Of a stretch of DNA of 64,000 nucleotides, positions 9,366 to 17,847 are shown piece by piece. Below the pieces are notes generated by a model. The model saw only the letters and a list, made by a program, of their open reading frames with translations, was not told where the DNA came from and did no database searches. Each line of letters opens with the position of its first letter. Positions within the stretch are counted from its first letter, which is position 1. Source of the DNA: an uncultured Saprospiraceae bacterium (GTDB taxonomy: Bacteria > Bacteroidota > Bacteroidia > Chitinophagales > Saprospiraceae); contig CAKZTD010000128.1 of assembly GCA_937921595.1 (NCBI GenBank), positions 19,169 through 83,168 of the forward strand, given 5' to 3'. The position numbers and the translations under genes were made by a program.

Positions 9366-9836
9366 TTATTTTTTCCATTGAGTATAAGGAAAGGTCATCA
9401 AGCTCAAATTATAATACTTTGAATCATCGGTAACTTCTTGGCCTACCCATTCCGGCGTTTGTACCTTTTGGTCTTCAGCATCTAATTCTACTTCTACAAT
9501 TTGTAAACCTTTATTATCTCCTTCGAATATGTCGATCTCCCACAAAAGATCATTTTCAAAAACATGATATCTGGTTTTTTCAATGATAGGTTGATTACAT
9601 AATTTCAAAAGCGCTAAAGCATCAGGGTAGGGGATTTCGTATTCAAATTCAAGTCTGCTAAATCCTGTTGTTTTTCCTTTTATGGTTATAATCCCTTTTT
9701 GATCTTTTATACGAATTCGGACTGCTCGATTCGGATCGTCATTGAGATAGCCCTGTTTGATTTGTATTTGGCTTTTTACTAGGGTTTTCCAATTTTCGTT
9801 TTTTATTAAAAACTTTCTTTCTATTTCTTTTGCCAT
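9366..9836 (-). CDS. CYTH domain protein
   Basis: 156 aa, the usual length of a stand-alone CYTH (CyaB/thiamine-triphosphatase) protein. The signature ExExK is at residues 4-8 (EIERK), followed by basic and acidic tunnel strands: VRIRI, ITIKGK, RLEFEYEIP, RYHVF, WEIDIFEG and VEVELD. These proteins hydrolyse triphosphates such as tripolyphosphate in the cytosol with divalent metals. The bacterial substrate is usually inorganic triphosphate; which one applies here cannot be told. The YcxB-family gene lies upstream on the same strand with a 16-base gap, so the two are probably co-transcribed. Confidence 0.92.
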   Translation of the reverse strand: MAKEIERKFLIKNENWKTLVKSQIQIKQGYLNDDPNRAVRIRIKDQKGIITIKGKTTGFSRLEFEYEIPYPDALALLKLCNQPIIEKTRYHVFENDLLWEIDIFEGDNKGLQIVEVELDAEDQKVQTPEWVGQEVTDDSKYYNLSLMTFPYTQWKK

Positions 9837-9852
9837 TTTATTTTTTTGAAAA

Positions 9853-10368
9853 CTATGAATTGACTTTAAAGTCTGGATTGGAAAAACTTCTAATGATGGT
9901 TCTTAATGAACTGATTTGAAGATTAGATAAAGAGTCTTTAGGAATAATGTGAGCCATGTTTTTGTTTGCAAAAAGCAGAAACCATTTGTCCGTTTCTCTA
10001 ACTTTATGCAGTTTCTCCCAGGTTATTTTTGTTTCGAAACTCTCACCAATTATTTCGATCCAAACCTTGTCAAAAGTATAAGTAATTTTTTCATTAAACC
10101 TTCCGGTTGAGTTGAATTGTTTTCGAGCAGAATAAATCGTGAATAGTGGAAGGCCAATGGTGAATACCAAACCCATTAGCAATTGGCCAATAGGTGGTTT
10201 CGAAAGAGTAGAGAAAAATCCTAAGAAATAGGAAAGCGCAAATAAGAGCATAATTACCCCAATGATAGTTATGAAAATTGTTGTTCCTCTACGATATAAA
10301 ATATAGAAATTAAAATTTTTAATATCCTCCCAACTTAATTGTGTTTGCAGTTTTATTTTTTCAGACAT
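9853..10368 (-). CDS. YcxB family membrane protein
   Basis: 171 aa. Two transmembrane segments (about 28-52 and 61-80) are followed by a soluble YcxB-like domain ending in LFANKNMAHIIPKDSL, which is typical of the family's C-terminal half (a hydrophobic strand, then a proline-bearing IIPK segment). The molecular function of YcxB proteins is unknown. The spacing of 16 bases to the CYTH gene suggests an operon. Start ATG at 10368. Confidence 0.8.
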   Translation of the reverse strand: MSEKIKLQTQLSWEDIKNFNFYILYRRGTTIFITIIGVIMLLFALSYFLGFFSTLSKPPIGQLLMGLVFTIGLPLFTIYSARKQFNSTGRFNEKITYTFDKVWIEIIGESFETKITWEKLHKVRETDKWFLLFANKNMAHIIPKDSLSNLQISSLRTIIRSFSNPDFKVNS

Positions 10369-10457
10369 GCTTTTTAATTGAAATGATTAGGTGCAGTGAT
10401 TTATTTACTTTATAGTTTAAACTTTGATTTTTAATACTTCACTCAATATCCTTTATT

Positions 10458-10482
10458 GGAATTCGCTCATTCGCTCATTTCT
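10458..10482 (-). repeat. Short GAATGAGC heptad-type repeat
   Basis: Read on the minus strand, GAGCGAAT occurs twice in tandem and runs over the stop codon of the flavoprotein gene. Similar GAATGAGT/C strings occur at 18767-18800 and 45025-45062. Confidence 0.5.
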
Positions 10483-11666
10483 AAATTGTTTAAATACCTC
10501 GCTAAATAAACGCCCATGCTAAAACAGGCTTGCAAAAGATAGCCGCCAGTCGGTGCATTCCAATCTAGCATCTCTCCAATACAGAAAGTACGATCTATTT
10601 TTTTTAATTGAAAATGTTCATTTACTTCTTTTAAATCAATTCCTCCTGTGGTAGAAATGGCTTCGTCTATAGGTGCAGCGAATAGAATATCTAATGGTAG
10701 TTTTTTAATGATCTGAGAAAGTTTTTTATGATCTAAAAAATCCTCTTTTTTACTATATGATTTTAAGAGAGAGAGCTGGATGGTACTCAGTTTTATATCT
10801 CCCCGAAGTTTATCTGATGTCTTTTTTAGCTTAGAATCCGTTAGTTTTTTTAGAATGATTTCTTCAGAAAGACTTGGCTTTAAATCAAGAAAGATAGTAA
10901 TTGATTTTTTAGCATCCAATTCCTTTTGAATCTGTGGACTTAAAGCGTAGATGGCATTTCCTTCCAAACCAAATCGAGTGATTACTGCTTCTCCTTTTTG
11001 AATTTTAGAACCACAAGTAGCAGAAATATTTTTAAGTGGTTTTCCTTCGTTTTTAGAAATGAAATGTTCTGGCCATTGAATTTTGTAGGCACAATTAGCA
11101 GATTTAAAAGGAAGCGTTTTTATACCTTTATTCGAAAAAATATCCAACCATTGACCATCAGATCCAGTGACCTTCCAACTACCTCCACCTAATGCAAAAA
11201 CAACATAATCTGTTTGAATATTTAGACCAGATTGGAAAATGATTTTTTCATCTTCATTCCAACCAATCCAGGTTTGCTCAAATTGGAAATCAATTTTCTT
11301 ATCTTTTAAAACTTGCAAAATAGCATTTAAAACTTCAATAGGTTTAATCCCTTTTAAAGGGAAAACTCTTTTGCTACTTCCAACAAAAGTCGGAATACCA
11401 ATATCAGTAAACCATTGAATTAAATCTTGATTATTAAATTCGGAAAGTGATTTTTCTAAAAAAATAGAAGGCGTATATCGTTCTATAAAAGTTTCGATCG
11501 TCTCTGAGTGAGTCAAATTAAATCCTCCTTTTCCAGCAACAAGAAATTTTCTACCAAATGATTTATTCTTTTCGAAGATGGTAATGTCAAAAAGATCGGT
11601 ATCCAAAAAGGCAGCCAAAAGAAGTGACGAGGGGCCGCCCCCAATGATTGCTATCTTTTTTTTCAT
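10467..11666 (-). CDS. HI0933/BaiN-like NAD(P)/FAD-dependent oxidoreductase (TIGR03862-like)
   Basis: 399 aa. A Rossmann dinucleotide-binding motif at the N-terminus (IAIIGGGPSSLLLAA) is followed by FGRKFLVAGKGGFNLTHSE, a hallmark of the HI0933 flavoprotein family. A C-terminal FAD-binding segment (CIGEMLDWNAPTGGYLLQAC) closes the fold. The family is widespread but its physiological substrate is mostly unknown. A TACATTTG promoter box ends four bases before the ATG, suggesting a leaderless transcript. The last codons (Met-Ser-Glu, stop) lie in a short GAGCGAAT tandem repeat, so this C-terminal tip is probably recent sequence. Confidence 0.9.
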   Translation of the reverse strand: MKKKIAIIGGGPSSLLLAAFLDTDLFDITIFEKNKSFGRKFLVAGKGGFNLTHSETIETFIERYTPSIFLEKSLSEFNNQDLIQWFTDIGIPTFVGSSKRVFPLKGIKPIEVLNAILQVLKDKKIDFQFEQTWIGWNEDEKIIFQSGLNIQTDYVVFALGGGSWKVTGSDGQWLDIFSNKGIKTLPFKSANCAYKIQWPEHFISKNEGKPLKNISATCGSKIQKGEAVITRFGLEGNAIYALSPQIQKELDAKKSITIFLDLKPSLSEEIILKKLTDSKLKKTSDKLRGDIKLSTIQLSLLKSYSKKEDFLDHKKLSQIIKKLPLDILFAAPIDEAISTTGGIDLKEVNEHFQLKKIDRTFCIGEMLDWNAPTGGYLLQACFSMGVYLARYLNNLEMSE

Positions 11667-11670
11667 AGTG

Positions 11671-11678
11671 CAAATGTA
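11671..11678 (-). promoter_or_regulatory. -7 promoter box (TACATTTG) abutting the flavoprotein start
   Basis: TACATTTG fits the Bacteroidota -7 consensus TAnnTTTG. Only CACT separates it from the ATG, so initiation 5-7 bases downstream would give a leaderless mRNA. A weak -33 element (TTTT) lies 19 bases upstream. Confidence 0.5.
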
Positions 11679-11695
11679 GCAGTTTTTACTGACTC

Positions 11696-12409
11696 CTAAA
11701 ACTTCAAACCAGCGGTTAAACCCAAATTAATCAAGTTACTATTATATGGTATTTTTAATTCACTTAATATACCACCAGTCCTCGTATCGAAAAGTGGCTT
11801 TAAGGAATAAGAAACATTAGGTTCAATATAAAATTGACGTTTGTTCTTAAGCGTGAATTCATAACCGATACCAAGCCCGGTGAAAATAAGGAAAGGAGAA
11901 AAATTTCGAATTGATGTGTTCGATTCCAATTCATTGCTTCCACATTCATGGATAACTTGTTGCCCTCTTGATCCAATTCGAAAAAGTATATCTGCTCCGA
12001 GTCTTACATAGAGGTGGTTTTTGCGGTCTGTGAAATCCCATTTTAAGTGAGCAGGAATACTGAAATAATAGATTGAGAAATCATGCGTCTGCCACGATTG
12101 AAAAAGGTCAACAGTGTTGCCGTCAAAATCACAAGCAAATTGTGGAGAATAATCTTTTTGACTGATTCGGATGAGATTAATTCCTAGTCCAGTTTTAAAA
12201 CTTAGTTGGGGATGAAAATTGAAAAATACAATTCCTGAAATTCCTGCACCTGCCTTATTGGAAGCCTCAGCAATTCCTTTATCTTCTAAAACTGGTACAG
12301 AAACTTTGGGTTGTATTTCGATTCCAAATGTTCGTTTGCTTATCTTTTTGTCTTGACCAAAAAGAAAGTTTGCAAAAAGGAGAAAAAGGAGAATTGGAGG
12401 ACATTTCAT
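11696..12409 (-). CDS. Outer-membrane beta-barrel protein, PorT-like (paralogue A)
   Basis: 237 aa with a signal peptide ending near FLFGQ. The mature part shows alternating amphipathic strands with aromatic ends (FGIEIQPKVSVPV, FKTGLGINLIRI, FTGLGIGYEFTL, YIEPNVSYSL) and ends in LGLTAGLKF, a C-terminal phenylalanine typical of outer-membrane barrels. The layout matches the PorT/OMP_b-brl families. It is a clear paralogue of the next gene on the same strand: both share LSFKTGL, KDYSP.FA.D, HLYV..GA and GYEF.LKN.KQFYIE. An eight-stranded barrel is likely; no substrate can be assigned. Confidence 0.8.
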   Translation of the reverse strand: MKCPPILLFLLFANFLFGQDKKISKRTFGIEIQPKVSVPVLEDKGIAEASNKAGAGISGIVFFNFHPQLSFKTGLGINLIRISQKDYSPQFACDFDGNTVDLFQSWQTHDFSIYYFSIPAHLKWDFTDRKNHLYVRLGADILFRIGSRGQQVIHECGSNELESNTSIRNFSPFLIFTGLGIGYEFTLKNKRQFYIEPNVSYSLKPLFDTRTGGILSELKIPYNSNLINLGLTAGLKF

Positions 12410-12480
12410 TTATTGATTAAGTTGGTTTTTTAGAATAAATTAGACTTTTAAATTATGAATTTAAATCATCGCAATAATAC

Positions 12481-13212
12481 TTAAAATATAATTCCAGCAG
12501 CTAATCCAAAATTATAATAATTGCCATCAGTGCTGATGAGGCTTATCGTATTAATCGAATTGTTTTCAATAACCAAATTATTAGATTCGAAAACTGAATT
12601 TACTGCATGCTCCACAACTGATTCGATGTAAAATTGTTTCTCATTTTTTAATGAAAATTCATATCCAAAACCTAATTCTGCGATTAGTAGAATAGAACTA
12701 AACCCATCTAGATTTCCTTTAAGTTCAGAGCTTTTTTTCCGACTTTCGAAAATATGAGACTTTTCACTGGATGAAATTTTGAAATAAGTTTCTGCACCTG
12801 CCTTTACGTATAGATGATTTTTGTTTTGAGAAAGATTCCATTTGACTTGAGCAGGTATCCCAAAGTAAAATATTTGGAAGTCATATTGAAACCATGATGC
12901 TTTTTCATCAATCCCACTTGAATGAGCTATGTCAGAAGCAAAGACTGGAGAATAGTCCTTGAATCGTATCGTCCTTTGATTTAAACTTAAACCTGTTTTA
13001 AAACTTAGGCTTTCATTTAAGGTTATAAAGACACAGCCTGAAAGAGACGTGCCTAGTGTGTTGGTGATGTTTAGTAAAGAACCATCTTCTTGATTTAAAG
13101 ACAATAAAGAGGATTGGAACTCGACACCATAGGAGATTTTTTTTGTCGATGCTTCTTGCGCATAAAGACCGTTGAAAGAAAGGAGTAATAAAATAGTTAT
13201 AAATAGTTTCAT
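12481..13212 (-). CDS. Outer-membrane beta-barrel protein, PorT-like (paralogue B)
   Basis: 243 aa with a signal peptide ending near GLYAQ. The strand pattern and C-terminal aromatic (GLAAGIIF) match the neighbouring paralogue, and the conserved blocks are in the same order, so the pair arose by tandem duplication. It is upstream of paralogue A with a 71-base gap and probably shares its transcript. As in paralogue A, the loops are the most diverged parts, consistent with surface exposure. No function can be assigned beyond an outer-membrane barrel. Confidence 0.8.
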   Translation of the reverse strand: MKLFITILLLLSFNGLYAQEASTKKISYGVEFQSSLLSLNQEDGSLLNITNTLGTSLSGCVFITLNESLSFKTGLSLNQRTIRFKDYSPVFASDIAHSSGIDEKASWFQYDFQIFYFGIPAQVKWNLSQNKNHLYVKAGAETYFKISSSEKSHIFESRKKSSELKGNLDGFSSILLIAELGFGYEFSLKNEKQFYIESVVEHAVNSVFESNNLVIENNSINTISLISTDGNYYNFGLAAGIIF

Positions 13213-13401
13213 ATTAATTTTCTATGGATGAAGATGTAAGATATTAAACAATAGATCAAACCTATTAAGTTACAACCGCAATCTTTTCTAGTCAAGCGAT
13301 AAAATTCATGTTTCCCTAATTAGAATAAATCTAGACAAGTAATTCGAGGAATTGCTATTGAGCTACATCCGAATCAGTGGTAATTTAGAAAGAAAAGAAT
13401 T

Positions 13402-13878
13402 ATGGAAAAATTGAAAATTTTAAACTCGATTATAAACCTAAGTTGGTTGAGTTTGTTGATGGTGATTTCAATGTTAGCATTATCTTTTTTCTTGCCAGAA
13501 GGTGAAATTACTGATGAAAAGGATACACTTGAAATGACTTCGACAGACAATGGGGAAAGTCCAATAGATTTATTTAGTGCAGAATTTAAGGAGGGTAAGA
13601 AAATATTTTATTCGAATTGTGCATCCTGTCATAATAGAAATATGGTGGATGATATGACCGGACCTGCTTTAGCGGGTGTAATTGAAAAATGGAGCGATTA
13701 TCCTAGAAGTGATTTGTATGACTGGATTAGGAATTCTCAGAAGATGATACAAGAGGATCATCCAAGAGCTCAAGAAATTTGGCGAGATTGGAAGCCAGTG
13801 GTCATGAATAATTTTGCGAATTTGACAGATGAGAAAATTGAGTCTGTTTTGGTTTATATTGAGAAAGTTGGGGGGTAG
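13402..13878 (+). CDS. Membrane-anchored mono-haem cytochrome c
   Basis: 158 aa. One N-terminal transmembrane anchor (about 12-32) and an acidic linker are followed by a class I cytochrome c domain. The haem-binding CASCH is at residues 73-77, with a MTGPALAGV segment behind it. The sixth haem ligand could be a Met such as that in VVMNNFANLTD, as in related domains. It should face the periplasm and carry electrons for a respiratory enzyme; the partner is not encoded next to it. It is convergent with mqnA, 13 bases apart. Confidence 0.88.
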   Translation: MEKLKILNSIINLSWLSLLMVISMLALSFFLPEGEITDEKDTLEMTSTDNGESPIDLFSAEFKEGKKIFYSNCASCHNRNMVDDMTGPALAGVIEKWSDYPRSDLYDWIRNSQKMIQEDHPRAQEIWRDWKPVVMNNFANLTDEKIESVLVYIEKVGG

Positions 13879-13891
13879 ATGACTGCGCTTT

Positions 13892-14671
13892 TTACAAAGC
13901 CAAACTCTCTGTTAACGAGGGTTGCAACGTCTGATTCATCTCTTTCAAAAACCGGGTAAGTGCTTTTTTCTTTTGAGTATCTAAGGTGTAACTGATGTAT
14001 TTATTGAAATAAGTTTTCAAGTCAAAACCTTTCTCAGGAGTAGGGAGTAGGTAGACCAATTGGTTGATGTGATCAAGGCCATTTTTTAGAGCTTCGTTGA
14101 ATTGCTTAATAAATTCTGGAGACATCGGCTTATTGCTCACCCAAGCTGCGAAAACAAATGGAAGGCCAGTATAAGCGGTCCAAGCTTCGCCAAGGTCATA
14201 GTGGTATTTGTAAAAATCAAACAGCTCAATGGTCCGATCTCCGATCACTACTGCCGCTTGCCCTTCTTTTAAAGTCTTTTCAAAACCTGGACTAGCTGGA
14301 CTGACCTTTGGTTGGATTTTCCAATATTTTGCAATGAGTATTTTTGCTAATTCAACAGAGGTTCTAGAATGATGATCTAGGAATAATTCTTTGACTTCAT
14401 GAATAGGGGAGTTGCTAAAAATGCAAACGGTTTTTACGGCTCCAACTGCTCCGATACAATAATCAGAAATAATATAAGGTGTTTCTAAATGAGGAATAAT
14501 AGCAACAGGCACCAATCCGAGATCTACTTCGCCTGCTTGTAGTTTTTTTGCACAATCTGATGGAATGTCTAATGTCAATTCTATCTGTTCTTGCACAGGA
14601 TGATTGAGCAAACCATACAAGAATGGTTTTGTATTCAAATAACTTACGGCGGTAACTTTTAATTTATCCAT
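13892..14671 (-). CDS. mqnA: Chorismate dehydratase MqnA (futalosine pathway)
   Basis: 259 aa, about family length. MqnA converts chorismate to 3-enolpyruvylbenzoate, the first step of the futalosine route to menaquinone. The sequence has the periplasmic-binding-protein-like fold of the family: an N-terminal VSYLNTKPFLYGL, then GEVDLGLVPVAIIPHL, then GAVGAVKTVCIFSN and a C-terminal LPFVFAAWV. It overlaps the histidine phosphatase gene upstream by eight bases, so the two are translationally coupled. mqnE, another gene of the same pathway, lies just beyond. mqnB, mqnC and mqnD are not in the window. Confidence 0.93.
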   Translation of the reverse strand: MDKLKVTAVSYLNTKPFLYGLLNHPVQEQIELTLDIPSDCAKKLQAGEVDLGLVPVAIIPHLETPYIISDYCIGAVGAVKTVCIFSNSPIHEVKELFLDHHSRTSVELAKILIAKYWKIQPKVSPASPGFEKTLKEGQAAVVIGDRTIELFDFYKYHYDLGEAWTAYTGLPFVFAAWVSNKPMSPEFIKQFNEALKNGLDHINQLVYLLPTPEKGFDLKTYFNKYISYTLDTQKKKALTRFLKEMNQTLQPSLTESLAL

Positions 14672-15278
14672 TTAGATGTAGAGTATCATTTTTTAATTCG
14701 ACCTCAAAAGCGCCGTTTTTCCAATGTGTTTTATATAAACCCGTATTGTGATGATGGTAGGTTTCCATTTCTCGAAGGTGTTGTTGACTCACTAGACACA
14801 TCATACATCGCAAGGTTCGACCATGGGTACAAACTAAGATTTCTTTCTCAGGTCTTTGCACAATGCCGTCTAAAAATTGCTGTAATCTATCGGCTAATGA
14901 TCTAGCACTTTCTCCTTTCTCGAGGCTTGCATCAAAGTTTCCTACACTCCATTCCTTGATCATCTTCTGGTAACTATCTTTCATCCAAGGCTCGTACTTT
15001 TGGCCTTCATGAATTCCCCAATTGATCTCATTGATCAAAGGTGTTTTTTCAAAAGGGATCTTTTTATTTTGAATAAAAGGAGCAACCGTTTGATGTGTTC
15101 TTTGCAATCCCGAAGCAATTACTAATTCGAAGTTCACATTTTGATAATGATTGAAAAAAGCCTGGGCTTGTTGCTGGCCTACTTCATTGAGCTCGCTATC
15201 TATACCACTGCCTTGTACAATTCCTAATTTGTTGTACTCGGTTTCTCCATGTCTGATAAAGTAGATGGTCTTATTCAT
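14664..15278 (-). CDS. Histidine phosphatase family protein
   Basis: 204 aa. The catalytic RHGE motif is at residues 9-12 (IYFIRHGETEYN), with the phosphate-pocket ASGLQRTHQT downstream and the second histidine in VCTHGRTLRCMM. The fold and length match the phosphoglycerate-mutase-like phosphatases (GpmB/CobC-like). The gene sits between mqnE and mqnA and overlaps mqnA by eight bases. A role in menaquinone synthesis is possible only by context, since no known step of the futalosine pathway needs a phosphatase. Confidence 0.92.
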   Translation of the reverse strand: MNKTIYFIRHGETEYNKLGIVQGSGIDSELNEVGQQQAQAFFNHYQNVNFELVIASGLQRTHQTVAPFIQNKKIPFEKTPLINEINWGIHEGQKYEPWMKDSYQKMIKEWSVGNFDASLEKGESARSLADRLQQFLDGIVQRPEKEILVCTHGRTLRCMMCLVSQQHLREMETYHHHNTGLYKTHWKNGAFEVELKNDTLHLNG

Positions 15279-15354
15279 TTGTCTTTTTTATTTTTACTAA
15301 GTGATCAGGAATATGGAGACTCTTGACCTCTTGGCCACTTACATTCTTGACATA

Positions 15355-16554
15355 TTATTTATTTACAACCGGAAGCGACGTATAGCCTTTATAAACGACC
15401 TCTTCTTCGAAAACGTGATCGGTGTAATCTTTCTGAATGTTGTAAAGGGTATCTCGTTCGATTGCTTTTCTGCCAACGTCTTTGATCAATTTAACCAGTT
15501 CCATGGTACTCATCGCAGGTGCCTGTTCTTCCGAACCAGCCATCGAATAAATTTTGGTCGTATCATCGATCGTACCATCAATATCATTCACGCCAAATGC
15601 CAAAGAAATCTGTGCCGTATTTCGACTAATCATAGGCCAGTAAGCTTTGATGTGATCGAAATTATCGAGATAGATTCTACTGATTGCATAATTTCTAAGG
15701 TCTTCCACAACGGTAGATTCCGGAACATGAGACATTTGATTGTTTTGATTTCTAAACTTCAAAGGAATGAAGGTTTGGAAACCTCCGGTTTTATCTTGCA
15801 ATGCTCGAAGTTGTTCTAAATGGTGGATACGGTGTTTGAATTTTTCAATGTGACCATAAAGCATCGTAGCATTTGAACGCATCCCGAGTTTGTGCCATTC
15901 CTCATGGATTTGGAGCCATTCTTCACCACTACATTTTCCTCCAGCAATTTCATCCCTGATCTCCGGATGGAAGATTTCTGCACCACCACCAGGCATCGAA
16001 TCCAAACCTGCTTCCTTCATCAATTTCATCCCTTCAGCATAGCTTACTTTTCCTTTTTTGAAAATGTAATGATACTCGACAGGGGTGAGGGCTTTGACGT
16101 GCAACTCTGGACGATGAGCCTTTATGTTTTTGAAAAGATCAGCATAGAACTTTAAATCATATTGCGGTAAAACGCCACCAACAATGTGAATTTCCGTAAC
16201 AGGTTGGTCATCATATTTTTTTACAATGTCCATCATCTCTTCCATTGTGTACTCCCAGCCTTCGTCTCGTTTTTTGATCAGTCGACTATAAGAACAAAAA
16301 GTACAGGTATATAAACAGACATTGGTTGGCTCCATATGGAAATTCCTATTAAAATAGGTATTGTTCCCATGTTTCTTTTCACGGATGTGATTGGCCAATG
16401 CACCCAGATATCCCAGTTCTGCTTCTTCAAAAAGAAAGAGACCTTCCTCTTCGCTTATTCTCTTGGAATCCAGTACTTTTTCAGCAATAGCTTTAAGTTC
16501 AGGTTTAAGGCTTGGGTCGTTTAAAATAGTTTGGATACTTGCAGCTTGATTCAT
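15355..16554 (-). CDS. mqnE: Aminofutalosine synthase MqnE (radical SAM)
   Basis: 399 aa from the ATG at 16554; a GTG six codons upstream is a less likely start. The radical SAM cluster motif CLYTCTFC is present. MPGGGAEIFHPEIRDEIAG is typical of MqnE and separates it from MqnC. The enzyme joins 3-enolpyruvylbenzoate to S-adenosylmethionine to give aminofutalosine, the step after MqnA. It is the first gene of a probable mqnE-phosphatase-mqnA operon. A TATCTTTG promoter box lies 18 bases upstream of the ATG. Confidence 0.93.
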   Translation of the reverse strand: MNQAASIQTILNDPSLKPELKAIAEKVLDSKRISEEEGLFLFEEAELGYLGALANHIREKKHGNNTYFNRNFHMEPTNVCLYTCTFCSYSRLIKKRDEGWEYTMEEMMDIVKKYDDQPVTEIHIVGGVLPQYDLKFYADLFKNIKAHRPELHVKALTPVEYHYIFKKGKVSYAEGMKLMKEAGLDSMPGGGAEIFHPEIRDEIAGGKCSGEEWLQIHEEWHKLGMRSNATMLYGHIEKFKHRIHHLEQLRALQDKTGGFQTFIPLKFRNQNNQMSHVPESTVVEDLRNYAISRIYLDNFDHIKAYWPMISRNTAQISLAFGVNDIDGTIDDTTKIYSMAGSEEQAPAMSTMELVKLIKDVGRKAIERDTLYNIQKDYTDHVFEEEVVYKGYTSLPVVNK

Positions 16555-16571
16555 GTTCGATGATTTTTTCA

Positions 16572-16579
16572 CAAAGATA
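16572..16579 (-). promoter_or_regulatory. -7 promoter box (TATCTTTG) of the mqnE operon
   Basis: An exact match to TAnnTTTG, 17 bases before the chosen ATG of mqnE. No clear -33 TTTG is visible at the expected spacing. Confidence 0.45.
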
Positions 16580-16709
16580 ACAACGTTTCACTACTTTCAG
16601 TTTTGATTGAAAGTGTGTTTTTTTGAAATTTTTACGAAAATAGGGGGCTTTGGTGGAAAAGTGTTATAATGCGGAGTATTTATTTGGTCTTTTTTAGAAT
16701 TTTTTGAAG

Positions 16710-17603
16710 ATGCTTTCAATATTGATTCCTGTATATAATTTTGAGATTGGAGCGCTGGTTCATGACTTGCATGGACAGGCGATTCAGGCTGGGATTGATT
16801 TTGAGATCATTTGCTTTGATGATGGATCTAAGGAACATTTCAGATTGAAAAATAAACCACTTGATCATCTTGATTATGTGTCCTATCATGATTTACCTGA
16901 GAACCTGGGGCGTTCTAAAATTCGCAATGAATTGGCTAAGGTTGCTCAATATGAATCCTTGCTTTTTATGGATTGTGATTCAAAGGTAGTGTCATCGTAT
17001 TTTATAAAAAATTATATTGAAGCGATAGAACCGAAGACTTTAGTATATGGTGGTCGAGTATATAATGCAGAACCTCCAAAAGAACAGGCGCTACGCTTTC
17101 ACTGGCATTATGGGACTCAACGGGAGCAAGTGGATTATCGAGAGCGTCAGAACCGACCTTATCATGCATTTCAGACCAATAACTTTTTGGTACCTCGTGC
17201 TGTGTTTTTGGAGATTCAATTTGATGAAAATTTGAGGCAGTATGGACATGAGGATACGCTTTTTGGGTTTGAGTTGAAAAACCGAAAAATAGCCATGAAG
17301 CATATTGATAATCCTTTGGAACATATTGGTTTGGAAAGGGTGGAGGTATTTCTGGATAAGACTCGAAAGGGGATTGAGAATTTGAAGAAAGTGCATCAAG
17401 TGTATCCTTTTGTTGAAACTAAACTTCTGATTGCTTATCAGCGATGTATACAGTTTGGTTTAAAGTATCCGTTGAGATTTATTTTTGGAATGATGAGGGG
17501 GAATATTGAAAAGAAATTGAGTAAAGATGGGGTGAATTTAAGGTGGTTTGATTTTTATAAATTGGGTTTGATGGTGGACATAGAGCTGAAGGAGAAGGTG
17601 TGA
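16710..17603 (+). CDS. Family 2 glycosyltransferase
   Basis: 297 aa from the ATG at 16710, preferred over an in-frame TTG two codons upstream. The GT-A fold signature starts at once (LSILIPVYNFE), with the nucleotide-binding DDGS and the DxD-type motif MDCDS. NNFLVPRAVF and YGHEDTLFGFEL correspond to the acceptor half of GT2 enzymes. It transfers a sugar from a nucleotide-sugar donor at the cytosolic side of the membrane; donor and acceptor are unknown. Together with the methyltransferase and GT-C genes downstream it suggests a small surface-glycan locus. Confidence 0.9.
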   Translation: MLSILIPVYNFEIGALVHDLHGQAIQAGIDFEIICFDDGSKEHFRLKNKPLDHLDYVSYHDLPENLGRSKIRNELAKVAQYESLLFMDCDSKVVSSYFIKNYIEAIEPKTLVYGGRVYNAEPPKEQALRFHWHYGTQREQVDYRERQNRPYHAFQTNNFLVPRAVFLEIQFDENLRQYGHEDTLFGFELKNRKIAMKHIDNPLEHIGLERVEVFLDKTRKGIENLKKVHQVYPFVETKLLIAYQRCIQFGLKYPLRFIFGMMRGNIEKKLSKDGVNLRWFDFYKLGLMVDIELKEKV

Positions 17604-17610
17604 TTCGGGG

Positions 17611-17650
17611 ACACGGATTTTCACGGATTTGATACACGGATTATCACGGA
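17611..17650 (+). repeat. Four imperfect CACGGATT repeats
   Basis: CACGGA occurs at 17612, 17622, 17635 and 17645, mostly followed by TT. It lies between the glycosyltransferase and methyltransferase genes. No ORF uses it. Confidence 0.5.
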
Positions 17651-17847
17651 GGGGGATGTAGCTCATGATGATGGTGTGAAGGGAATATGGTTTAAGTATT
17701 TTGCTTTTTCGCTATCAAATTACCTTGAGGGCTTCAGATAATTAGGTAACTCTCTTTGACAACATGACTAGATGACTACTTGCTTTCTTGACTACCTGAT
17801 ATACTTGTTTTTTCCTTATCTTCGCCGCCAGAAAATAAACAGACTCT

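Noticed and set aside
15301-15819. Plus-strand 172-codon ORF
   Set aside because: It is the antisense shadow of the C-terminal half of mqnE, which has a clear family match.
17604-17847. CACGGATT repeats read as a CRISPR array
   Set aside because: Units are 8 bases with irregular spacers of 2-5 bases and no cas genes are near.
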